A DNA stretch of 64,000 nucleotides from Candidatus Aenigmatarchaeota archaeon (GTDB taxonomy: Archaea > Aenigmatarchaeota > Aenigmatarchaeia > PWEA01 > JACQIF01): the NCBI GenBank assembly GCA_016432325.1, contig CP066684.1, positions 124,001 to 188,000 on the forward strand, in the 5' to 3' direction. Below the pieces are notes generated by a model, which saw only the letters and a list, made by a program, of their open reading frames with translations, ran no database searches and was not told where the DNA came from. Positions 1-5,534 of this stretch are shown here, piece after piece. Made by a program: the position numbers and the translations under genes. Positions within the stretch are counted from its first letter, which is position 1, and the number at the start of each line of letters is the position of its first letter.

Positions 1-66
1 CGTCTGGTAGCCGCCTGTGCAGCCTGCCACGAGAACCAGAAGTGCAATAAAGGCGAGCTTGTTCAT
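1..66 (-). CDS. Lipoprotein, N-terminal fragment (runs off window start)
   Basis: Only the first 22 codons are present. They begin with ATG at 66 and encode a lysine-bearing hydrophobic stretch ending in the lipobox LVLVAGC followed by TGGYQT. This is a type II (lipoprotein) signal peptide; the Cys would become the lipid-modified N-terminus of an exported protein anchored to the outer face of the membrane. Two other proteins in the window (starts 24671 and 37137) have closely similar signals. The TATA box at 85-95 lies about 25 bp upstream and is shared with the divergent pcc1 gene, so the mRNA is probably leaderless. The mature domain is outside the window, so no function can be given. Confidence 0.75.
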   Translation of the reverse strand, partial: MNKLAFIALLVLVAGCTGGYQT

Positions 67-84
67 ACGCCACGTTGGCAAGCC

Positions 85-95
85 CTATATAAAAA
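85..95. promoter_or_regulatory. Bidirectional TATA box, lipoprotein / pcc1
   Basis: The sequence CTATATAAAAA is centred near 90. It sits about 25 bp from the ATG at 115 on the plus strand and about 25 bp from the ATG at 66 on the minus strand, the spacing expected for leaderless transcripts in both directions. Basis: motif and spacing seen; promoter function inferred. Confidence 0.6.
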
Positions 96-114
96 ACCCG
101 CGCGTACCAAACGC

Positions 115-333
115 ATGCGCGCGACACTTGAGATAAAGACGAAGCATCCGAAGGCCGTTCTGGAAGCGATAGCCGTGGACGAAGAGACGTCGAAGCGCGT
201 TCGCATCAGGCCAGGCGCGAAGGACGGCGTGTTGCGCGTTGTCATAGAGGCCGACGACTTCTCTGCGTTGCGCGCCGGCGTGACGACTTACATGCGTTTG
301 GCCAAGGCAGCGCTTGCGGGTCTGGGCGAGTGA
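115..333 (+). CDS. pcc1: KEOPS complex subunit Pcc1
   Basis: A 72-residue protein matching the short Pcc1 family (CTAG/Pcc1). It has an alternating beta start (RATLEIKTKHP), a central KRVRIRPG segment, and the family hallmark near the C-terminus, a strand then helix reading VVIEADDFSALRAGVTTYMR. In archaea Pcc1 dimerises and bridges two Kae1 subunits in the KEOPS complex that makes the universal t6A37 modification of ANN-decoding tRNAs. Other KEOPS genes are not nearby. The mRNA is probably leaderless (TATA 85-95). Length is usual for archaeal Pcc1. Confidence 0.8.
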   Translation: MRATLEIKTKHPKAVLEAIAVDEETSKRVRIRPGAKDGVLRVVIEADDFSALRAGVTTYMRLAKAALAGLGE

Positions 334-343
334 TTTCCCGAAC

Positions 344-353
344 GTATAAATAG
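344..353 (+). promoter_or_regulatory. TATA box for prefoldin leader
   Basis: GTATAAATAG is centred near 348. A 26 bp spacing places the transcript start at about 374, exactly on the ATG of the short upstream ORF (374-436) rather than on the pfdB start at 429. Basis: motif seen, start site inferred. Confidence 0.6.
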
Positions 354-373
354 CTGCATATTCGTTTCGTTTT

Positions 374-436
374 ATGCCAGAAATTTCCGAAACAAGTTTC
401 GTCATTCCAGCCATGGGAGGTTTGAGACATGCCTGA
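374..436 (+). other. Upstream ORF duplicating the prefoldin start
   Basis: A 20-codon ORF (MPEISETS...) starts at the predicted 5' end of the mRNA and overlaps the pfdB start out of frame. Its first 15 bases match the first 15 bases of pfdB at 13 positions, and both encode MPEI. Between the copies lies the perfect hairpin CGAAAC-AA-GTTTCG at 388-401, then the SD GGGAGGT. The uORF could be translated as a leaderless message whose ribosomes open the leader for SD-driven initiation at 429. The duplication is seen; translation is inferred. Confidence 0.5.
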
Positions 437-794
437 AATTCCCCAGCAAGCGCAGCAGATGATAATGCAACTGCAGGCCGCGCAGCAGCAGTTGCAGGCG
501 TTCGCCATGCAGAGGCAGTCGCTCACCATGCAGAAGCACGAGATTGAAAAGGCGACAGAAGAACTCACGAGCGCGAACGACAAGGAAGACGTCTACAAGC
601 TATCCGGTCCCATAATGGTCCGTTCGACAAAATCAAAACTTCTGGACGAACTCAAGGAGCGCATAGCAAAGATAGATTCCGGAATCAAGCGGCTTGAAGA
701 CCACGAGAAGAAGATAGCCGAAAAGGCGCAGGAGAACCAGACCAAGCTCGAAAAGATGTTTGCCCCGCCTGAAACCAAGGGACAGGCCGGTTAG
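429..794 (+). CDS. pfdB: Prefoldin subunit beta
   Basis: A 121-residue protein with the prefoldin beta plan: N-terminal coiled coil (about residues 1-45, Gln-rich), a short hairpin region around KLSGPIMVRSTKSKLLDELKER, and a second long coiled coil to residue 110. Beta subunits (four) and alpha subunits (two) form the jellyfish-shaped hexamer that holds unfolded proteins and delivers them to the thermosome. The start at 429 is chosen from the strong SD GGGAGGT at 416-422. The leader carries an upstream ORF that copies the gene's own first codons (see 374-436). Confidence 0.9.
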   Translation: MPEIPQQAQQMIMQLQAAQQQLQAFAMQRQSLTMQKHEIEKATEELTSANDKEDVYKLSGPIMVRSTKSKLLDELKERIAKIDSGIKRLEDHEKKIAEKAQENQTKLEKMFAPPETKGQAG

Positions 795-805
795 GCGCCC
801 GATTT

Positions 806-819
806 GTTTATTAATAAAC
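806..819. promoter_or_regulatory. Palindromic TATA promoter
   Basis: The perfect 14 bp palindrome GTTTATTAATAAAC is centred at 812.5, 24 bp before the ATG at 836. It follows the prefoldin stop codon closely. As a symmetric AT-rich element it could bind TBP in either direction; only the plus-strand gene is obvious. Confidence 0.5.
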
Positions 820-835
820 CCGGACCATTCTAACC

Positions 836-1177
836 ATGGCTCTCGTGCTGGACCCGCTGACGCTGGGCGACACTCTCTCGGCGATAATACTGATAATCGC
901 GGCCGTCATAAACTGGAAAGTATTCCACATGTACTACAAGTCTGCGGTAAAGCCGAAGGGCAGGTACTTCCTGACCCTCGGGCTTCTGCTGTTTGCCATA
1001 CTCAACCAGGGCGTCGCAGTCATACTGGTTTACAGCGGACTCGTCACCATAGAACTGACAAACACGAACCAGGCCGCTTACATAGTCTTCGTGCTGCTCA
1101 AGTCGGTGGGACCGATAGTGATATTTTACGCGAGCCTCCTGATGTATCAGGAAGCGAAGAGGCTTATCGTGGTCTAG
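836..1177 (+). CDS. Small integral membrane protein, unknown function
   Basis: A 113-residue protein with three hydrophobic segments (about 10-30, 46-68 and 80-103) separated by short polar loops containing YYKSAVKPKG. No catalytic motif or known family is recognised. The mRNA looks leaderless from the palindromic TATA at 806-819. The 3' end overlaps the convergent metallopeptidase-like gene by 4 bp. It probably sits in the cytoplasmic membrane. Confidence 0.7.
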   Translation: MALVLDPLTLGDTLSAIILIIAAVINWKVFHMYYKSAVKPKGRYFLTLGLLLFAILNQGVAVILVYSGLVTIELTNTNQAAYIVFVLLKSVGPIVIFYASLLMYQEAKRLIVV

Positions 1178-1545
1178 CCGCTCAGCAGCGCATAGTATTT
1201 CTCGACGGCACGACGGTCTATCTTCTTGTCGAAGAACGCGTGCGGCCGCGTCGCTCCGGAAAAAGTCTTGGGGATGTGGAGAAGTTCGTGTATCAGCGTC
1301 TTTGTCTGTTCCTCGAAGGACTGCTTGTCGAAATGTTCTGACAGCACTTCGATCACGTAGTGCGGACGCACGGCAAGCGCCTTCTGCCACACGCGCGGCA
1401 AAGACCATATCCGCGCGTACGCGCGCGCTTTCGAGCCGTGCGAACGGAAGCACTTGATGCGGAAGGGGTCCACGTGCTTCAGGTCGAGACGGTTCACAAG
1501 AGTATGCACGCGCGCTTCTATGTCCTCTGCTTTTTCGAATCTCAC
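1174..1545 (-). CDS. Putative metallopeptidase (HELLH motif)
   Basis: A 123-residue protein with the zinc-binding HExxH signature in TLIHELLHIPKTF at about residues 85-97, near the middle of a compact protein. It resembles the archaeal predicted metallopeptidase group COG4900, which has been compared with phage-type metallopeptidases. The third ligand may be the later His in TRPHAFFD. The start is GTG at 1545, overlapping the HAD gene stop (GTGA), so the two are translationally coupled. Substrate unknown. Confidence 0.65.
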   Translation of the reverse strand: MRFEKAEDIEARVHTLVNRLDLKHVDPFRIKCFRSHGSKARAYARIWSLPRVWQKALAVRPHYVIEVLSEHFDKQSFEEQTKTLIHELLHIPKTFSGATRPHAFFDKKIDRRAVEKYYALLSG

Positions 1546-2138
1546 AGTATCTCCTCCGCTATTTCGAGCAGCCCGCGCAGGCTGTCTATGGCGTAGTCGG
1601 CCTTGTATTCGTTCTTCTCGGGTTCGACGAGATGGAACACCGTTGTCATTCCAAGGTCTTTCGCGGTTTCAAGATTCTCCTGCCTGTCGTCCACGAAAAC
1701 GCATTCGCTGGCGTTGACGCCTAGGGCCGCGCATGCCTTTCTGTAAATCGCAGCGTCCGGTTTCGCGCTCTTCACCTCCTCGCTGATTACCACGGCTTCG
1801 AACGCGTCCGCAATGCCGAAGCGCTTCAGCAGGGAGCGCAGGAGGAACGCGTCCGCGTTGGAGACGATGGCTATCGCATAGTTCTTCTTCAGCTCTTCAT
1901 GGACTGCTTTGAAGTCCGCGTCGAGTTTGAAGGTTTCGATGAGTCTCTGTTCGATACGCGCGTGGTCTTTGACGCCCATCTTTTTCCAGAACGCCTCGCG
2001 CGTGAGCTCGCCGCGCTCGTACGACTGGTAAATGGGCCTCACGCCGGCCATGTCCTTCTTCAGGAAAGCCGCGATCGTGTTTGTTATGTAGCGGGGCTGC
2101 GCTATCACTCCGAAGAAGTCCAGCAGGATCGCTTGCAT
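1542..2138 (-). CDS. HAD-superfamily hydrolase
   Basis: A 198-residue protein of the haloacid dehalogenase type with an alpha-helical cap inserted after motif I. Visible motifs are LLDFFGV near the N-terminus (motif I, normally DxDG/T; here the second Asp is replaced by Phe, a common variant), VSNAD (motif II), the Lys of SAKPDAAIY (motif III) and VFVDDRQEN (motif IV). It is likely a phosphatase or dehalogenase-like hydrolase acting on small phospho-metabolites in the cytoplasm. A TATA-like GGATTTATCC lies 26 bp upstream of the ATG at 2138. It is coupled to the downstream metallopeptidase-like gene by a 4-base overlap. Confidence 0.8.
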   Translation of the reverse strand: MQAILLDFFGVIAQPRYITNTIAAFLKKDMAGVRPIYQSYERGELTREAFWKKMGVKDHARIEQRLIETFKLDADFKAVHEELKKNYAIAIVSNADAFLLRSLLKRFGIADAFEAVVISEEVKSAKPDAAIYRKACAALGVNASECVFVDDRQENLETAKDLGMTTVFHLVEPEKNEYKADYAIDSLRGLLEIAEEIL

Positions 2139-2170
2139 ACGCGTGTTTCCGCGCGCGAGGATAAATCCGT

Positions 2171-3178
2171 TTAGTCGTGCACGAGAGGCGCAATCTTGCG
2201 CGGTTCAAAGCCGTTGCCGTTGGTGGTGTCCTTGTGTCTAATTTCCACCCACCCCGCGACGCGCTCGGCAATAGCATCTGGAGTGAAGCCGGCCTTGCGG
2301 TACAGGTCTTTCGGCGAGCCGGTCTCCCCCTTCTCGGCCCCTATTCTGCGCATGTGGGTCGGATACCTCTCCGAAAGCACGTCAGATACACTGCTCCCCA
2401 GCCCGCCGTCTATGCTGTGGTCTTCTGCTGTTACGACAAGACCGGTCTTCCTTGCATACTGTTCGATAAGCAAAGAGTCTATCGGTTTTATGGACGAGAT
2501 GTTTATCACCGCCGCACTCACGCCAGATCCCTCCAGCAGTGCTGCGGCTCCCAGCGACGGTTCTATCAGCGCCCCATAGCTCATTATCGCTACGTCGTCG
2601 CCGTCGCGAAGCACCTCGCCCTTTCCTATAGACCATTCCCAGTTGTCGTCGTGCAACGTCAATACTTCTGCGCGGGTCATGCTCATCGTCGCGGGTCCCG
2701 CGTATTTCGGGTCTTTTACGTTTGCGAGTTTGACTGTCATCTGTTTCGCTTCAACCCAGTCCGCCGGGCATAACACGGTGTCCGAGATCGCCTTGTTGTA
2801 TGATAGATAGTTGAGAACCTGGTTGCTCACGCCGTCTTGTCCGACCTGCAAGCCGACATGGCTGCCTACCTTGCAGACGTTGAGCTTCGCGCGCCTGACT
2901 ATCTGTTCGAACGGTTCGGCGGCGAGTTTGGAGAATCCCTCGAAGGTGGCGTAATAGACGCGTTCGCCTGTACGATGCGCCGCACCAGCCGCCATTGTGA
3001 CGCTGTCCTGTTCCGCTATGCCCGCATCAACGATGCGCCGCGGGTACTGTGCAGCGAAGTCCGCGAGGGACATGGAATTGCCAAGGTCCGATACGTAAAC
3101 GCGGATATTGTGCGTCTTGGCCGCTTCCACAGCGCCCCGACCGAGGCCGCTTCTCATCGATTCGTGCTGGCCCTTCAT
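2171..3178 (-). CDS. tktB: Transketolase, C-terminal subunit (split form)
   Basis: A 335-residue protein with the pyrimidine-binding and C-terminal domains of a split transketolase. Seen are the region RIVDAGIAEQDSVTMAAGAA with the Glu that activates thiamine diphosphate, and the swivelling C-terminal domain (VVTAEDHSIDGGLGSSVSDVL). Together with the N-terminal subunit encoded just upstream it transfers two-carbon units between sugar phosphates in the non-oxidative pentose phosphate pathway. The start at 3178 is backed by the SD AAGGAGG. A 190 bp spacer packed with hairpins separates the two halves, and the start codons ATGAAGGGC are repeated at its far end (3372). Archaea commonly split this enzyme. 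Confidence 0.88.
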   Translation of the reverse strand: MKGQHESMRSGLGRGAVEAAKTHNIRVYVSDLGNSMSLADFAAQYPRRIVDAGIAEQDSVTMAAGAAHRTGERVYYATFEGFSKLAAEPFEQIVRRAKLNVCKVGSHVGLQVGQDGVSNQVLNYLSYNKAISDTVLCPADWVEAKQMTVKLANVKDPKYAGPATMSMTRAEVLTLHDDNWEWSIGKGEVLRDGDDVAIMSYGALIEPSLGAAALLEGSGVSAAVINISSIKPIDSLLIEQYARKTGLVVTAEDHSIDGGLGSSVSDVLSERYPTHMRRIGAEKGETGSPKDLYRKAGFTPDAIAERVAGWVEIRHKDTTNGNGFEPRKIAPLVHD

Positions 3179-3372
3179 GCGCGACTCCCTCCTTCTCCGC
3201 GCTGCACGGGAACCGCAGTCCCCGGCATTTTCGAACAGCGGTTCGAAACTTTACGAATAGCTATTCGTAAACTTGCGACCGCGTCGCAAGAGTTCGACCG
3301 AAGGCCGAACATGTCGGGAAGCTCCACTTCCCGTACAGGGAAGGATGAAACCGCGTGTTTCGTGCCCTTCAT
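3175..3372 (-). other. Hairpin-rich spacer ORF between transketolase halves
   Basis: A 65-codon ORF starts at 3372 (ATGA overlap with the N-subunit stop) and ends on the ATG of the C-subunit (ATGA overlap). It begins MKGTKHAVSS, similar to the C-subunit start MKGQHESMRS; the first nine bases ATGAAGGGC are identical. Most of its length is made of back-to-back inverted repeats (3229-3333), so the encoded peptide is constrained by RNA structure and is unlikely to be a folded protein. It may act as a translated leader for the C-subunit. Open frame and repeats are seen; role is inferred. Confidence 0.45.
3229..3333. repeat. Chain of five inverted repeats
   Basis: Five hairpins follow each other almost without gaps: TTTCGAAC/GTTCGAAA (3229-3248), the perfect 22 bp palindrome at 3250-3271, CTTGCGAC/GTCGCAAG (3272-3290), GTTCG..CGAAC with an inner CC/GG (3292-3310), and CGGGAAG/CTTCCCG (3315-3333). 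Loops are 0 to 5 nt except in the fourth, which has an internal mismatch. All arms listed are perfect as written. Such a chain in a spacer inside an operon suggests an RNA structure controlling stability or the expression ratio of the two transketolase subunits, or a palindromic mobile repeat. Confidence 0.8.
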
Positions 3373-4304
3373 AGTATCCCCTTGTTGACAAGCCGCCTGC
3401 GGAACTTCTCCTTACCGATATTGGTTTCTATCATGGCCTCTTCCATCTCCCTGTCGTCCAGACAGCGGCCGTGATATTTCGCGCCGCCCTTCTGCATGAA
3501 TCTGACGCCGCTTCCTTTGATCGTATTGGCGACTATTGCTTTCGGTCCTTTCTCGCGCACCCACGCCCAATCCAGCGCGTGCTTTATCTCGCCGTAGTTA
3601 TGGCCGTTTATCTGCATAGTCCTCCAGCCGAATGAGTCGAGTTTCATGTCCAACGGCTCCATATCCTTCGTGCGCCGCGTGAAGTCATCGTTCTGCGCTC
3701 CGTTCTTGTCTACCCATAGAATCGTTTCGAGCTTGTAGTGCGCGGCTGTCGCGACGGCTTCCCACACCTGTCCCTCATTCATCTCGCCATCTCCGACGAT
3801 TGCGATGACGTGCGGTCTCTTCATGGGATTTTTGATTTCGTCGCGCAGAGTGTGCTCAATGCCGTTCGCGAACGAAAGACCCTTGCCCAGACTGCCCGAC
3901 GGGAACTCGACTCCGGGCGTGGTCGTGTCGGCGTGGCCCGGCAATCCCCCGAGGGTGCGGAATGTAGGAAGAGAGCCATAGGGAATGTATCCCTGATGCG
4001 CGAGTTCGGCGTCTAATGCCGGCGAGCAGTGTCCCTTGCTGTAAATCAGATAGTCGCGGCCGTTCCACGTCGGTTCCTGCGGCCTGTGAGCCAGTTTGTG
4101 GTTGTACATCACTTCCAGCGCGTCTATCGCGGACATCGAGCCGCCCGGGTGCCCGGAACCCGCGACCTTGGTCATCCAGAGAATTTCCTGCCTGTGTACG
4201 GTTGCATTGTACCCGAGGATGTCGGGGTCAAACATATTGCGGTCTACGGGAAGAGGCCTCTCGAGCCTTGGAAAAGCAATCGCTGCAGCTGCCACAAACC
4301 CCAC
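3369..4304 (-). CDS. tktA: Transketolase, N-terminal (TPP-binding) subunit
   Basis: The N-terminal half of a split transketolase. Visible are the GSGHPGGSMSAIDALEVMY region, the SKGHCSPALDAELA segment, and the thiamine diphosphate/Mg2+ motif GDGEMNEGQVWEA with the following VDKNGAQNDD. It pairs with the product of the downstream gene. The start is uncertain: the frame is open to 4376, but a TATA-like GGATATATTC at 4321-4334 lies 26 bp before an in-frame GTG at 4304, which fits the leaderless pattern seen across the window; ATG at 4235 would give the usual subunit length of about 288 residues. The stop overlaps the spacer ORF by 4 bp. Confidence 0.85.
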   Translation of the reverse strand: MGFVAAAAIAFPRLERPLPVDRNMFDPDILGYNATVHRQEILWMTKVAGSGHPGGSMSAIDALEVMYNHKLAHRPQEPTWNGRDYLIYSKGHCSPALDAELAHQGYIPYGSLPTFRTLGGLPGHADTTTPGVEFPSGSLGKGLSFANGIEHTLRDEIKNPMKRPHVIAIVGDGEMNEGQVWEAVATAAHYKLETILWVDKNGAQNDDFTRRTKDMEPLDMKLDSFGWRTMQINGHNYGEIKHALDWAWVREKGPKAIVANTIKGSGVRFMQKGGAKYHGRCLDDREMEEAMIETNIGKEKFRRRLVNKGIL

Positions 4305-4352
4305 GCGCCGATTGCCGCGCGAAAGAATATATCCTTTTGTTTTGTCGAGGCG

Positions 4353-4364
4353 CTTAAAAATATG
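4353..4364 (+). promoter_or_regulatory. TATA box for pcm
   Basis: CTTAAAAATATG is centred near 4358, about 25 bp before the ATG at 4382, implying a leaderless pcm mRNA. A separate minus-strand TATA at 4321-4334 serves the divergent transketolase genes, so the two promoters overlap back to back. Confidence 0.55.
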
Positions 4365-4381
4365 AGAGTTCTTCATAGATT

Positions 4382-5026
4382 ATGGACTATACGGATGCGC
4401 AGGAAGCGCTCATCGCGCACATGCAGGACACTGGCGCTTTAACGTCCGGGGCGGTGGAAACGGCAATTCGTGCGATGCCGCGCCACCTTTTCGTTCCGCC
4501 GGCGTACGCGCGGCACGCGTACATGGACGAGCCGATGCCTCTTGCGCATGGCCAGACCATATCCCAGCCGTCCACGGTCGTTGTGATGACGGAAGCCCTG
4601 CGCGTGAAACCGGGCCAGCGCGTGCTTGAGATAGGAACGGGTTCGGGCTGGCAGGCCGCCCTAATATCATATATTGTGGGCGTGAAGGGCAGCGTGATTA
4701 CAATAGAGCGCTTTGCCGAGCTGGCCCGCGAAGCGAAACAGAACCTCAGGAACGCGCGAGTCGAGAACGTCGACGTGCGCGTCGGCGACGGCACTCTCGG
4801 CGTTCGGGGCGAGAAGTTCGACGGCATAATCGTAACAGCAGCAGCGCCTTTTGTTCCCAAACCGCTCGAACAACAGCTGAAAACAGGCGGCCGGTTGGTG
4901 ATACCCATGGGAAAAGTCGTGCAGGAGATGTTCGTGTTTATAAAGACCAAAAAGGGACTGGAACAAGCGGACGTTTTGGGCCAGTTCCGTTTCGTTCCTC
5001 TGGTGGGAAAATATGGATTTCAATAG
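4382..5026 (+). CDS. pcm: Protein-L-isoaspartate O-methyltransferase
   Basis: A 214-residue protein with the full PIMT signature. The N-terminal helix region contains AIRAMPRHLFVPP and the substrate-binding loop AYMDEPMPLAHGQTISQPS. SAM-binding motif I is VLEIGTGSGWQAA, followed by ERFAELAREA and VGDGTLG. It methylates isoaspartyl residues in aged proteins so they can reset to normal aspartyl bonds. The 3' end overlaps the VanZ-like gene by 14 bp, suggesting one transcript. Confidence 0.92.
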   Translation: MDYTDAQEALIAHMQDTGALTSGAVETAIRAMPRHLFVPPAYARHAYMDEPMPLAHGQTISQPSTVVVMTEALRVKPGQRVLEIGTGSGWQAALISYIVGVKGSVITIERFAELAREAKQNLRNARVENVDVRVGDGTLGVRGEKFDGIIVTAAAPFVPKPLEQQLKTGGRLVIPMGKVVQEMFVFIKTKKGLEQADVLGQFRFVPLVGKYGFQ

Positions 5027-5372
5027 CGTTCAGAAAAGAAAATTGGCGTTCGTCCTGTGGACGCTCTTCATCGCCGTCGTTACGCTCACGCCTCTGCCTG
5101 CGGGAGGGCCGGCCGCGCCGGCGACGCAAGTCGACAAGATAGCTCATTTCGCCCTCTTCTTCATCTTCGCGTTCCTCGCCGCACGCATCCGCGGCGCGCG
5201 CACGTGGGAAAACTACCTCCTGATAATCGCGGCCGCGGTGGCTTACGGAGGCCTTATAGAATATCTGCAGTTGTACGTTCCAGGACGCGAGTCGGACATG
5301 CTCGATATCGTCGCGGACGCGCTGGGCGCGCTTTCGTTGTGCATAATGGCGCCAACGGTGTTGAAAAAATAA
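5013..5372 (+). CDS. VanZ-like family membrane protein
   Basis: A 119-residue protein with about four membrane segments. It has the VanZ-family core DKIAHFALFFIFAFL, followed by GGLIEYLQLYVPGRESDMLDIVADALGAL with the conserved Glu, Arg and two Asp residues. The family is named after a teicoplanin-resistance gene, but the function of archaeal members is unknown. The start lies inside the end of pcm (14 bp overlap). After the stop at 5370-5372 a coupled 19-codon ORF (5372-5431) is open but shows no sign of being a gene. Confidence 0.75.
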   Translation: MDFNSVQKRKLAFVLWTLFIAVVTLTPLPAGGPAAPATQVDKIAHFALFFIFAFLAARIRGARTWENYLLIIAAAVAYGGLIEYLQLYVPGRESDMLDIVADALGALSLCIMAPTVLKK

Positions 5373-5534
5373 TGGAAGAGGGATATGTTCCGGCGCAGTG
5401 GAACGTTTCGCCCGCGCAAGAGGTTTCCTGAAACGTTTCTCCGTCATTGTAAAGTAATCACACGTCGTCAAAAACTTTTATATACCACATTGTCGCACTG
5501 ATACGCAATAGTTGTTTTCGAGGGTGCTGTCCGA
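5373..5534 (+). other. Intergenic region with GTTTC/GAAAC hairpin
   Basis: The region contains a 19-codon ORF overlapping the VanZ stop, a compact GTTTC-CT-GAAAC hairpin running into the palindrome GAAACGTTTC (5423-5439), and the TATA box TTTTATATA at 5476-5484 for the surface-protein gene. With TATA-to-start spacing of 26 bp the surface-protein mRNA would have a leader of about 30 nt carrying the SD GAGGGTG at 5520-5526. Confidence 0.5.

Noticed and set aside
3175-3372. The spacer ORF as a functional 65-residue protein
   Set aside because: Its codons are dictated by inverted repeats and it has no homology-like pattern; kept only as a possible translated leader.
5372-5431. A 19-codon ORF overlapping the VanZ stop codon
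   Set aside because: Coupled in position but too short, with no pattern of conservation to judge; noted only in the intergenic description.
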